A stretch of DNA of 64,000 bases from Flavobacterium sp. KACC 22763. GTDB taxonomy: Bacteria > Bacteroidota > Bacteroidia > Flavobacteriales > Flavobacteriaceae. The DNA is taken from the NCBI RefSeq assembly GCF_028736155.1, contig NZ_CP117879.1, positions 5,208,001 to 5,272,000 on the forward strand, read 5' to 3'. Position numbers and translations under genes: made by a program. Positions 44,402 to 52,995 of the stretch are shown piece after piece. The notes below the pieces were generated by a model. That model made no database searches. It was given only the letters and a program-made list of their open reading frames with translations, and was not told the origin of the DNA. How positions within the stretch are numbered: position 1 is the first letter of the stretch; every line of letters begins with the position of its first letter.

Positions 44402-46117
44402 TTAATTATTGTTATTGTTATTTTGTTGTAAAATCTTTATATCCGATATGCGGTCTGCAAAGAAAGTAATTTTTTCTGGATATTTCAAAATTAATATTTC
44501 ATAAGCTTGAATTGCTTTTGTATATTTCTTTTGTTCCAGATATACTCTGGCCAGAGTCTCGGTCATTAGATACGAATTGTCCTCTACAGGGGGCTCAATT
44601 TGAACTACTGGAGCACTTGTTCCAGGTTTAATTGGAGAGATTTTCGGATTGGTTTCGATAAATTTATCGATAATTTCAGCCTTCTTTTGTCTCTCTTCTT
44701 CTTTAGCAGCTTCAATTTTAGCTTGTTCTTCTGGAGAAAGTTCGTTTGAGCGGTCAATAGGCTCTGTTCGAGATAGTTGAAGCCATTCTTGGAACGAATG
44801 TTTTTCGCTAAGAGAAAAATCCAAAGGTTTTCCAATTTCTAAATGCTCCGCAGCCGTTTTTGCAGGTTCATTAGGCTCTTCTTCTTCGATTATTTCTTCA
44901 ATTGGCTCTTCGTTTTCTTCTTGAATTTCCTCTTCTTCTTTATCTTCAGATTGCAGAACTTCTAGAATCTCTTCTTTTGGCTCTTCAGGCGCTTTTGTTT
45001 CAGCTTCTTTAATTGAAGAAAGAATAGATCTTTCAACAGAATTCATTTTAAATTCCGGAATGATCATTTCTTCGATAACGCTATCATCTTCGTCTTCTTC
45101 AACCGAATTTAAAATAGGCTGTTCTACAATAAGCTCCGTTTTTATTTCTTCCGCTTTTGCAGATTGTTCAATAGTTGCAGCTTCTGATTCTTTAATCGAG
45201 TTTAAAATCGAATTTTCAATACGATCAAATTTATGCTCTTCAACTGCAATTATAGATTCAGGTTCAGTTACAGAAGGAGTTTCAGCAACTTTAATAGAAC
45301 TTAAAATAGAGTTTTCTATACGGTCAATTTTAGGTTCTTCTGTTATTATTGTTTCTTCTTCGGTTTCTTCTGCTAAAATTTCAGTTTCCTCTTCTTTTTC
45401 AATATTTGAAATGGAATCTGTAGAATCAATTTTATTTTCTGTTTCGATTACTGGTTTTTCAAAAGTAATCGAATGAGCTTCTTTGATAGCAAGGAAAATA
45501 GACGGATCTATTTCTGGAAGTTTTTTAGGCTCTTCTATTATTACTGGTTTCTCAAAAGTAACAGAATGCGCTTCTTTTATGGCCAGAAAAATAGAAGGGT
45601 CAATTTCAGGAACTTTTTTAGGTTCTTCAATAATTACAGGTTCTTCTGCTTTTAATGGTTCCTGTGTTTTTATTGGTTCTTCGATTTTTGTAACCGAAGG
45701 AGTTTCAATTGAAGAAATAGGTGCTTCTTTAATCGTTTCCGAAACAGGCTGTTCTTCGAGATCTGTTTTTATTTCAATAGCTTTCTGAATCTGTTCAGGT
45801 GAAATGATTTCACTGTCAAAAACTGTTATTTCAAGAAGATCTCTTAATTTTTGCTCGTAGAAATCATTCTGAATAGAAGTGAAAGCTTCAGACGTAATGA
45901 AATCAAATAAAACAGAACGATCTGCTGTATGTGCAGCTGTCACCTTTAAAGCATAATTATACTTAAAACTGTTTTGATTGTAAAGTCCTTTTAATCGTAA
46001 TGCGCGTGCACTTTGAAAATACGGAAATTCATTCAAAACACTGCCTAATGCATCCGCTTGCTTTTCTGTAATAGCATCGGGTTTGTTCATTAAGTAGGTA
46101 TAATCGCTGACGTTCAT
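44402..46117 (-). CDS. Acidic repeat protein with C-terminal TPR-like unit
   Basis: The 571-residue protein has a conserved N-terminal helical domain (about 1-95, DYTYLMNKPDAITEKQADAL). A long, very acidic middle follows with five copies of a short motif. IDPSIFLAIKEA occurs twice, once in a nearly exact tandem copy of about 31 residues, and RIENSILSSIK-type versions occur three times. The C-terminal LARVYLEQKKYTKAIQAYEI is one TPR-like hairpin, ending in a poly-Asn tail. No signal peptide or membrane segment is present. I recall its position between lptE and secG as conserved in flavobacteria. Function unknown; the repeated motifs look like docking sites. Confidence 0.78.
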   Translation of the reverse strand: MNVSDYTYLMNKPDAITEKQADALGSVLNEFPYFQSARALRLKGLYNQNSFKYNYALKVTAAHTADRSVLFDFITSEAFTSIQNDFYEQKLRDLLEITVFDSEIISPEQIQKAIEIKTDLEEQPVSETIKEAPISSIETPSVTKIEEPIKTQEPLKAEEPVIIEEPKKVPEIDPSIFLAIKEAHSVTFEKPVIIEEPKKLPEIDPSIFLAIKEAHSITFEKPVIETENKIDSTDSISNIEKEEETEILAEETEEETIITEEPKIDRIENSILSSIKVAETPSVTEPESIIAVEEHKFDRIENSILNSIKESEAATIEQSAKAEEIKTELIVEQPILNSVEEDEDDSVIEEMIIPEFKMNSVERSILSSIKEAETKAPEEPKEEILEVLQSEDKEEEEIQEENEEPIEEIIEEEEPNEPAKTAAEHLEIGKPLDFSLSEKHSFQEWLQLSRTEPIDRSNELSPEEQAKIEAAKEEERQKKAEIIDKFIETNPKISPIKPGTSAPVVQIEPPVEDNSYLMTETLARVYLEQKKYTKAIQAYEILILKYPEKITFFADRISDIKILQQNNNNNN

Positions 46118-46128
46118 TCTTTATTTTT

Positions 46129-46203
46129 GGTTTAATCGGTTAATTGTTTAATCGTTTTTGTTTGTTTTATCGATTAAACGGTTGTACGATTAAACGATTC
46201 AAC
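46129..46203. repeat. Degenerate inverted repeat of TTTAATCG type
   Basis: Left TTTAATCG segments (46131-46154) face CGATTAAACG segments (46171-46197), forming an imperfect stem between lptE and the TPR-like gene. Confidence 0.5.
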
Positions 46204-46214
46204 AAACAGCAAAA

Positions 46215-46718
46215 CTACCATTTTGCTAATGACTCATTAAAGATGTCCTGCGTGATTCTTTCAAAAATAACTCTGATTGCTTCACTTAAAACAGATCCTG
46301 TTGGTAGGTCTCTTCCTGGGAAGTCGTAATAGAATTCAAAAGATTTCTCAAAATCATCTGTTTCTTTCTTTTTATTCATAAAACGAACATTAACACGAAT
46401 CGATAAACGGTTTTGAGCAGCCTGCTGATCTGCTGTTGCAGTCATTGGCGTGATTCTGTAATCTGTAATTTCTCCTTCATAAACCAAATCACCGCCATTG
46501 CTAACTAAGTTTAAATTAGTTTGATTCATGATCAAATCCTGCAAAGCCAAAGTGAAAGTTCTGTCGATTCCAGGTTCAATTAAATCGGCATTATTCTGGA
46601 AGAAGTTAACTTGAAAGGTTTTAGCATCGATTTTTCCAGTTCCTGTAAAGTTATAAACAGAACAGCCACTCAGCATAAAAAGGCTTAATAATGCGAAAAG
46701 AGAATATATTTTTTTCAT
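46215..46718 (-). CDS. lptE: LptE-family LPS-assembly lipoprotein
   Basis: I start at ATG 46718 (167 residues), directly before the lipoprotein signal MKKIYSLFALLSLFMLSGC with lipidated Cys 19. An upstream TTG would bury the signal peptide. The mature part begins SVYNFTGTGKIDAKTFQV and includes the strand-rich DYRITPMTATADQQAAQNRL and a C-terminal helix (ERITQDIFNESLAKW). That layout fits LptE, which plugs the LptD barrel and delivers LPS to the outer membrane. LptE sequences are weakly conserved, so the assignment leans on lipobox, length and position next to the sigma-54 activator. Confidence 0.85.
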   Translation of the reverse strand: MKKIYSLFALLSLFMLSGCSVYNFTGTGKIDAKTFQVNFFQNNADLIEPGIDRTFTLALQDLIMNQTNLNLVSNGGDLVYEGEITDYRITPMTATADQQAAQNRLSIRVNVRFMNKKKETDDFEKSFEFYYDFPGRDLPTGSVLSEAIRVIFERITQDIFNESLAKW

Positions 46719-46745
46719 AATATTTAAGAGGAAATCCCAATTTTT

Positions 46746-46796
46746 AAATTCCAAATTCCAATTGCGCCAAATATAGGTAATTGGGATTTGGAATTT
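46746..46796. repeat. AATTCC-family inverted repeat between lptE and the sigma-54 activator
   Basis: The arms 46746-46763 and 46779-46796 match as reverse complements at 17 of 18 positions (AAATTCCAAATTCC type). Confidence 0.65.
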
Positions 46797-46818
46797 CGAA
46801 ATTGTAATTTAATTATTT

Positions 46819-48078
46819 TTATAAGTCGAATTGCTTGATTTTACGGTATAAAGTTCTTTCAGAAATACCTAGTTCATCTGCAGCAGCTTTACGTTTTCCT
46901 TTGTTTTTTTCTAATGATTTTTTGATCATTTCGATTTCTTTTTGTTCCAAACGTAAAATTTCTTCCTCTTCGATGGTTTCGGCAAACAAATAATTATCGT
47001 CTTGCATCTGATAATTGTCTTCTCGAACAGTAGGCGTTGTCATAACAGCGGTTCTTGGTTCTTCTTCAAAATCAATTTCGCTGTCGTTTTGCTGATTTCC
47101 GTAAATTTTCTGAATCAGATTCGGATTAATATCCTGTACTTTAGAAGTTCCGTTTTTCATTAACTCCAAAGTCAGTTTTTTCAAATCGTTCAAATCGCTT
47201 CTCATATCAAAAAGCACTTTATACAAAATGTCTCTTTCTGTGCTAAAGTCACTTTCTTTTTTACTGTCGTTGATAACAGAAGGCAAATTGCTTCCTTCAG
47301 CTGGCAAATAAGATTGTAAAGTAGCAAGACTAATATCGCGATTGGTTTCTAAAACAGAAATCTGTTCTGCTACATTTCGAAGCTGACGAATATTTCCACT
47401 CCATCTGAATTTTTGCAAAAGCTGAACAGCATCATCATCCAGTCTTAAAGGAGGCATTTTGTATTTGTGGGCAAAATCGGCCACAAATTTTCTGAACAAT
47501 AAATGAATATCGTCATTTCTTTCGCGTAAAGGAGGTAAAGTAATTTCTACTGTACTTAAACGATAGTACAAATCTTCACGGAATTTACCTTTTTCAATAG
47601 CATTAAATAAATTCACGTTGGTTGCCGCAACGATTCTCACATTGGTTTTTTGAACCTGAGAAGAACCTACTTTTATAAATTCACCGTTTTCCAAAACACG
47701 AAGTAATCTTACTTGAGTTGTTAGTGGTAATTCTCCAACTTCATCTAGGAAGATTGTTCCGCCATCTGCCACTTCAAAATAACCTTCACGTGTGCTTGTA
47801 GCACCTGTAAAAGCGCCTTTTTCGTGTCCAAAAAGTTCACTGTCAATAGTTCCTTCCGGAATTGCACCGCAGTTTACGGCAATATATTTACCATGCTTTC
47901 TGTGCGAAAGCGAATGTATAATTCTAGGAATATTTTCTTTACCAACACCACTTTCTCCAGTTACCATAACCGAAATATCAGTTGGAGCAACCTGAATGGC
48001 TTTTTCAATGGCACGATTTAATTTCGGATCATTACCAATAATCTCAAATCGCTGTTTTATTGCTTGAACTGTTTCCAT
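46819..48078 (-). CDS. Sigma-54-dependent transcriptional activator (no receiver domain)
   Basis: The 419-residue protein has a central AAA+ domain (about 10-245) with Walker A GESGVGKE (41-48), the sigma-54-contacting loop GAFTGA (88-93), Walker B GGTIFLDEVGELP (106-118) and the RLLRVLENGEF sensor region. After an acidic linker a Fis-type helix-turn-helix follows (about 378-419, GKRKAAADELGISERTLYRK). There is no N-terminal receiver, GAF or PAS domain, so activity must be controlled by partner or by expression. It needs RNA polymerase with sigma-54. It is the start of the lptE-TPR-secG run on the minus strand. Confidence 0.93.
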   Translation of the reverse strand: METVQAIKQRFEIIGNDPKLNRAIEKAIQVAPTDISVMVTGESGVGKENIPRIIHSLSHRKHGKYIAVNCGAIPEGTIDSELFGHEKGAFTGATSTREGYFEVADGGTIFLDEVGELPLTTQVRLLRVLENGEFIKVGSSQVQKTNVRIVAATNVNLFNAIEKGKFREDLYYRLSTVEITLPPLRERNDDIHLLFRKFVADFAHKYKMPPLRLDDDAVQLLQKFRWSGNIRQLRNVAEQISVLETNRDISLATLQSYLPAEGSNLPSVINDSKKESDFSTERDILYKVLFDMRSDLNDLKKLTLELMKNGTSKVQDINPNLIQKIYGNQQNDSEIDFEEEPRTAVMTTPTVREDNYQMQDDNYLFAETIEEEEILRLEQKEIEMIKKSLEKNKGKRKAAADELGISERTLYRKIKQFDL

Positions 48079-48148
48079 ATAGATTTTTGTTTCAAGTTTT
48101 TTGTTTGTTTTAGGTTTCGCCTAAAACTTTGGCTTGTATTTTTTGTTT

Positions 48149-48630
48149 GCCACGAATTTCTCGAATTTCACAAATTTTTGAAAAGTGGTCAATGAATAAC
48201 TCTTTTGTGTTGTAATGTCTTTTTATTAAAATTAACGATAATTCCTAAATCGCTATCAGCTAATTTTAAATAATTTATTGTTTGAGCGGTATGTTCATCA
48301 ATTATTTCTTTTGATGCTTTTACTTCTAAAATGATTTCGTCATAAACTACAAAATCGGCATAGAATTTATGTGCCAAAACAATGTCTTTGTATTGAATAT
48401 TGTATTCTTTTTCACGTTCATAAGGAATATTATGTTTTTTAAATTCATACTCTAATGCATCCTTGTAAACAATTTCCAAAAGACCACCGCCTAATATTCT
48501 ATGAACTTCCATGCAAATCCCAACAATTTTATAGTATTCTTCTTTTCTGTACAATTCCATATTTGTTTTTTAAAACAAATCTATAGAGATTTTTGAAAGA
48601 AAATTCGTGTAAATTAGTGAAATTCGTGGC
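48149..48630. repeat. Inverted repeat enclosing the GxxExxY gene
   Basis: The left arm 48149-48177 (GCCACGAATTTC...) and the right arm 48601-48630 (...GAAATTCGTGGC) share an exact 12-bp core and partial pairing beyond it. The arms belong to the same family as the outer arms of the palindrome at 41627-41869. The only gene inside is the GxxExxY protein. Confidence 0.75.
48189..48560 (-). CDS. GxxExxY family protein (PD-(D/E)xK-like)
   Basis: The 123-residue protein carries the name-giving motif GLLEIVY (G26, E29, Y32) in GGGLLEIVYKDALEYEF. A PD-(D/E)xK-type pattern follows: D69 in HKFYADFVV and E79-V-K81 in IILEVKA. This arrangement suggests a nuclease-like fold, but no activity is established for the family. 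It is an ATG-started single gene, inserted between the sigma-54 activator and miaB, and sits inside an inverted repeat. It is probably a mobile accessory gene. Confidence 0.9.
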   Translation of the reverse strand: MELYRKEEYYKIVGICMEVHRILGGGLLEIVYKDALEYEFKKHNIPYEREKEYNIQYKDIVLAHKFYADFVVYDEIILEVKASKEIIDEHTAQTINYLKLADSDLGIIVNFNKKTLQHKRVIH

Positions 48631-48641
48631 TAAAAAAAAAC

Positions 48642-50087
48642 TTAATTCATGCTACTCAAACCAACTGCTTCACCTTTTAAAGTTCCTGAAGTACAGCTTG
48701 TGATTTTTACGTTTACGAAATCTCCAATTTTGTAATTTTCTTTTGGGAAAACAACTGTAATGCTTTGTGAGTTTCTTCCAGAGAATTCAGCTGCAGATTT
48801 CTTAGAAACTTTCTCCACTAAAACTTCGACTGTTTTTCCAACGAACTCTTCGCTTCTAAACCAAGCATGTTTTTGCTGTAAATCGACAATTTCCTGTAAT
48901 CTTCTTGCTTTAGTCTCTTCTTCAACATCATCTTCCATTTTTCTTCCAGCCAAAGTTCCAGGGCGTTCAGAATATGAATACATATAACCAAAATTATATT
49001 TTACATATTCCATCAAACTCATTGTATCTTGATGATCTTCTTCTGTTTCTGTAGGGAAACCAGCAATCATATCTTGCGAAATCGAAGCATCTGGAACAAT
49101 AGCTCTAATTTTGTCAATCAAAGCCATGTATTCTTCACGAGAGTGCAAACGATTCATTTCTTTTAAAATTCGGTTACTTCCAGACTGAACCGGTAAGTGA
49201 ATATGTTTGCAGATATTAGGATATTTTGCAATAACATGTAAAATACTCTCATGCATATCCTGCGGATTTGAAGTCGAAAATCGAATACGCATTTTTGGGA
49301 AACCAACAGCAACCATTTCAAGCAATTGATCGAAATCTACTGCAGTTGCTTTCTGCATTTCAGAAGCATTTACAAAATCTTTTTTCAATCCGCCGCCGTA
49401 CCAAAGGTAGCTGTCAACGTTTTGTCCAAGAAGTGTAACTTCTTTATAGCCGTTATTCCATAAATCCTGAATTTCATTCATGATACTTTGTGGTTCACGG
49501 CTTCTTTCGCGTCCGCGTGTAAAAGGCACAACACAGAACGTACACATATTATCGCATCCGCGAGTAATAGAAACCAAAGCAGTAATTCCGTTGCTCATTA
49601 AACGAACAGGCGAAATATCTCCGTAAGTTTCTTCTTTTGATAAAATTACATTAATGGCGTCACGGCCTTCTTCAACTTCAGCCAATAAATTCGGAAGATC
49701 TTTATAAGCATCAGGACCAACAACAAGATCAACTATTTTTTCTTCTTCCAAAAACTGACTTTTCAAACGTTCTGCCATACAGCCCAAAACGCCCACTTTC
49801 ATTTTCGGATTCGTGCGTTTTACTGCGTTATATTTCTCTAAACGCTTGCGAATAGTCTGTTCTGCTTTATCACGAATAGAACATGTATTTACCAAAACCA
49901 AATCGGCTTCTTCTAGAACAGAAGTAGTGTTGTAACCTCCGTCGGATAAAATGGAAGCTACGACTTCACTGTCCGAAAAATTCATCGCACAGCCGTAACT
50001 TTCTATAAAAAGTTTTTTAGTATTCTCAGGTTTATTTTCCAAAACAAGACTTTCGCCCTGTTTGCTTTCTTCAATAATCTTTTCCAT
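48642..50087 (-). CDS. miaB: tRNA-2-methylthio-N6-dimethylallyladenosine synthase MiaB
   Basis: MiaB adds the methylthio group to i6A37 in tRNAs reading U-starting codons. The 481-residue radical-SAM methylthiotransferase has an N-terminal UPF0004 domain with three cluster-binding Cys (C33 in ESYGCAMNFSDSE, then in VNTCSIRDKAE and GVLGCMAERL). The radical-SAM CxxxCxxC is in TRGCDNMCTFCVVPFTRGRE, and a C-terminal TRAM domain follows (KTVEVLVEKVSKKSAAEFSG). Its first 25 residues are an acidic extension before LFIESYGC. It starts at ATG 50087. Confidence 0.96.
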   Translation of the reverse strand: MEKIIEESKQGESLVLENKPENTKKLFIESYGCAMNFSDSEVVASILSDGGYNTTSVLEEADLVLVNTCSIRDKAEQTIRKRLEKYNAVKRTNPKMKVGVLGCMAERLKSQFLEEEKIVDLVVGPDAYKDLPNLLAEVEEGRDAINVILSKEETYGDISPVRLMSNGITALVSITRGCDNMCTFCVVPFTRGRERSREPQSIMNEIQDLWNNGYKEVTLLGQNVDSYLWYGGGLKKDFVNASEMQKATAVDFDQLLEMVAVGFPKMRIRFSTSNPQDMHESILHVIAKYPNICKHIHLPVQSGSNRILKEMNRLHSREEYMALIDKIRAIVPDASISQDMIAGFPTETEEDHQDTMSLMEYVKYNFGYMYSYSERPGTLAGRKMEDDVEEETKARRLQEIVDLQQKHAWFRSEEFVGKTVEVLVEKVSKKSAAEFSGRNSQSITVVFPKENYKIGDFVNVKITSCTSGTLKGEAVGLSSMN

Positions 50088-50169
50088 TGTAAAAATTCAA
50101 AGTGCAAAGATAGGGTAATTGAAATGAATATGACAAGATGTCAGATAAAGAATTAACAATGTTTTAAAA

Positions 50170-50287
50170 ATTTTAGATTGCAGATTTTAGATTTTAGAAT
50201 ATGTGTTGTTTATTAATTGATATGTGCTAGTTGTAAGTTTAAATTCAGTCGCAAAAAATCTAAAATCTAAAATCTGCTATCTAAAAT
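50170..50287. repeat. Gene-less inverted repeat of the TTTTAGATT family
   Basis: The arms 50170-50198 and 50259-50287 match as reverse complements at 28 of 29 positions and are made of the same TTTTAGATT units as the arms around the S23 gene. The 60-base loop holds no gene. It occupies part of the 371-base gap between miaB and topA. Confidence 0.8.
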
Positions 50288-50432
50288 AAAGGGATTTCTT
50301 GGTTAAAAATCACTAAAAGTTATACCTATATATATTATCGAGATTATTACAGATAAATCTGCAATTTTAAGTTTCATAATATCAAAATACCTCAAAAATG
50401 CATTCGTAAGGTTAATATTTAAAAAAAATAAA

Positions 50433-50440
50433 TACTTTTG
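50433..50440 (+). promoter_or_regulatory. -7 promoter box of topA
   Basis: TACTTTTG fits TANNTTTG and lies 18 bases before the topA ATG. No obvious TTG -33 element is seen. Confidence 0.5.
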
Positions 50441-50458
50441 TTGCAGAAAAATAGAGCA

Positions 50459-52987
50459 ATGGCAAAGAATTTAGTAATAGTGGAGTCACCTGCAAAGGCG
50501 AAAACGATCGAGAAATTTCTCGGAAGTGATTTTCAGGTGGAGTCAAGTTATGGTCACATAGCGGACTTACCATCAAAGGAAATAGGAGTAGATGTAGAAA
50601 ATGGTTTTAAACCAAAATATGAAGTTTCTCCGGATAAAAAAGCCTTGGTAACGAAACTAAAATCACTTTCTAAGAATGCCGAAACGGTTTGGTTAGCATC
50701 CGATGAGGACCGCGAGGGAGAGGCTATTTCATGGCACTTGGCGGAAGAACTGAAACTTGATAGAAAAAAAACTAAACGTATTGTTTTTCATGAGATTACA
50801 AAATCTGCGATCCTTAAAGCAATCGATAATCCTAGAGAAATTGATTATAATTTAGTAAACGCACAACAAGCACGTCGTGTTCTGGATCGTTTAGTAGGTT
50901 ATGAACTATCTCCGGTTTTATGGAGAAAAATCAAAGGCGGACTTTCTGCTGGTCGTGTACAATCTGTTTCTGTACGTTTGATTGTAGAGAGAGAACGTGA
51001 AATTCAAAGCTTCAATGCAGTTGCAACATATTCAATTGTTGCGGAATTTGTAAACGAAGCTGGAAAAGCTTTCAAAGCAAAATTGCCAAAAAACTTCAAT
51101 ACTAAAAAAGAAGCCGAAGATTTCTTAAATCAAAACATTGGTTCTAAATATAAGGTAGCCGATTTAGAAACTAAACCTACCAAAAAATCTCCAACAGCAC
51201 CTTTTACAACTTCGACACTTCAGCAGGAAGCAGCGAGAAAATTGTATTTGCCAGTTGGAATTACCATGCAGTTAGCACAGCGTTTATATGAGGCGGGACT
51301 TATTACTTATATGAGAACCGATTCTGTAAATCTTTCTAAAGAGGCAATGGATGCTGCACAAGCAGAAATTATCAAATCTTACGGAAAAGAATTCTCTAAG
51401 CCGAGAGTTTTTGCTAATAAAAATAAAGGAGCACAAGAAGCGCACGAAGCAATTCGTCCAACTGATATGTCTCGACATACTGTAAATATTGATCGTGATC
51501 AGGCTCGTTTATACGATTTGATCTGGAAAAGAACTTTGGCTTCGCAAATGAGCGATGCACAGCTTGAAAGAACAAATGTGAAGATCGAAGCAGATAATCA
51601 CGATGAGATTTTTACAGCCTCAGGAGAAGTATTGCTTTTTGAAGGTTTCTTAAAAGTGTACTTAGAAGGTCATGATGATGACGAAGAAGAGCAAGAAGGA
51701 ATGCTTCCAGCTTTAAAAGTAAACGAAAAACTGGCTAATAACTATATTACAGCCACAGAACGATATTCAAGACCGCCTGCGCGTTATACGGAGGCATCGT
51801 TGGTTAAAAAACTGGAGGAACTTGGAATTGGTCGTCCTTCGACTTATGCGCCAACAATTTCTACAATTATCAATAGAAATTATGTTGAAAAAGGAACTCT
51901 TGAAGGTGTAGAGCGTAATTATACACAGCTTACTTTGCAAAATAGTAAAGTAGGAGAAAAAGTGTTGAAAGAAAATACAGGTTCTGATAAAGGAAAATTG
52001 GTTCCTACAGATATCGGAACGATTGTTACTGATTTCTTGGTGAAGAATTTCGGAAACATTCTAGATTATAATTTCACTGCGAAAGTGGAACAGGATTTTG
52101 ACGAAATTGCCGAAGGAAATATTGACTGGGCAAAAATGATGCAGGATTTCTACAATAAATTCCATCCAAATGTAAAAGAAGTTGAGGCCAACGCCGAGCG
52201 TGAAAGCGGAGAAAGAATTTTAGGAAAAGATGCTGACGGAAGACAAGTTTCTGTTCGTTTAGGAAAATTTGGGCCAATGGCACAGATTGGAGAAGCAGAT
52301 GATGAAGATAAAAAGTTTGCCAGCTTAATGGCAGATCAAAATATAGGAAACATAACGCTTGAAGAAGCTTTGAATTTATTCTTGCTTCCAAAAAGTTTAG
52401 GTGAATATAAAGGAGAAGAGGTAGAAGTAAATAATGGACGTTATGGGCCTTACGTTCGTCACGGAAGTGTTTTTATATCATTACCAAGAGGAGAAGATCC
52501 TTTAAATGTTTCTAAAGAAAGAGCTCAGGAATTAATTGACGAAAAAGCACTTGCTGATGCGCCAATTGCAGTTTATAAAGGTGAAGCTGTTCAAAAAGGA
52601 GTGGGGCGTTTTGGACCATTCATTAAATGGAACGGGCTTTTTGTAAACGTAAGCAAGAAATACAATTTTGATAATCTTTCTCAAGCAGATGTTGAAGAAT
52701 TGATTGAAGAAAAACTTCAGAAAAACATCGATAAGGTTATTCATAACTGGGAGGAAGAAGGAATTGTAGTAGAAAAAGCACGTTGGGGACGTTCTGTAAT
52801 TCTGAAAGGAAAAGTCAAAATTGAATTAAGTAAAGATGTTGATGCAGCAAAATTAACATTAGCACAAGTTCAAGAAATGATTGCGGCTAAGACACCTGCT
52901 AAAAAAGCGCCTGCAAAGAAAACTGCAGCTAAAACAACAACGGCTAAAAAAGCTCCAGCTAAAAAAACAGCTGCTAAAAAGAAATAA
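50459..52987 (+). CDS. topA: DNA topoisomerase I
   Basis: TopA relaxes negative supercoils by transient single-strand cleavage. I start at ATG 50459 (842 residues) where the family N-terminus begins (MAKNLVIVESPAKAKTIEKF). A TTG upstream lies in the promoter box. The TOPRIM acid residues (ASDEDREGEAISWHL) and the catalytic Tyr in ITYMRTDSVNLS are visible, and the core extends to about residue 570. C-terminal repeats of the Bacteroidota type follow. The last 35 residues are KKAPAKK/TAAK repeats like histone H1 tails, likely a DNA-binding extension. It is followed after 8 bases by the arginase-like gene. Confidence 0.96.
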   Translation: MAKNLVIVESPAKAKTIEKFLGSDFQVESSYGHIADLPSKEIGVDVENGFKPKYEVSPDKKALVTKLKSLSKNAETVWLASDEDREGEAISWHLAEELKLDRKKTKRIVFHEITKSAILKAIDNPREIDYNLVNAQQARRVLDRLVGYELSPVLWRKIKGGLSAGRVQSVSVRLIVEREREIQSFNAVATYSIVAEFVNEAGKAFKAKLPKNFNTKKEAEDFLNQNIGSKYKVADLETKPTKKSPTAPFTTSTLQQEAARKLYLPVGITMQLAQRLYEAGLITYMRTDSVNLSKEAMDAAQAEIIKSYGKEFSKPRVFANKNKGAQEAHEAIRPTDMSRHTVNIDRDQARLYDLIWKRTLASQMSDAQLERTNVKIEADNHDEIFTASGEVLLFEGFLKVYLEGHDDDEEEQEGMLPALKVNEKLANNYITATERYSRPPARYTEASLVKKLEELGIGRPSTYAPTISTIINRNYVEKGTLEGVERNYTQLTLQNSKVGEKVLKENTGSDKGKLVPTDIGTIVTDFLVKNFGNILDYNFTAKVEQDFDEIAEGNIDWAKMMQDFYNKFHPNVKEVEANAERESGERILGKDADGRQVSVRLGKFGPMAQIGEADDEDKKFASLMADQNIGNITLEEALNLFLLPKSLGEYKGEEVEVNNGRYGPYVRHGSVFISLPRGEDPLNVSKERAQELIDEKALADAPIAVYKGEAVQKGVGRFGPFIKWNGLFVNVSKKYNFDNLSQADVEELIEEKLQKNIDKVIHNWEEEGIVVEKARWGRSVILKGKVKIELSKDVDAAKLTLAQVQEMIAAKTPAKKAPAKKTAAKTTTAKKAPAKKTAAKKK

Positions 52988-52995
52988 GTATATAA

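Noticed and set aside
45060..45788. Ser/Ile/Phe-rich open frames on the plus strand opposite the acidic TPR-like gene
   Set aside because: They are antisense products of the GAA/GAG-rich repeats of the minus-strand gene (stops are rare there), with no start signal or plausible domain.
50438..50458. TTG start adding seven residues to TopA
   Set aside because: It lies in the -7 promoter box, and the conserved family N-terminus begins at ATG 50459.
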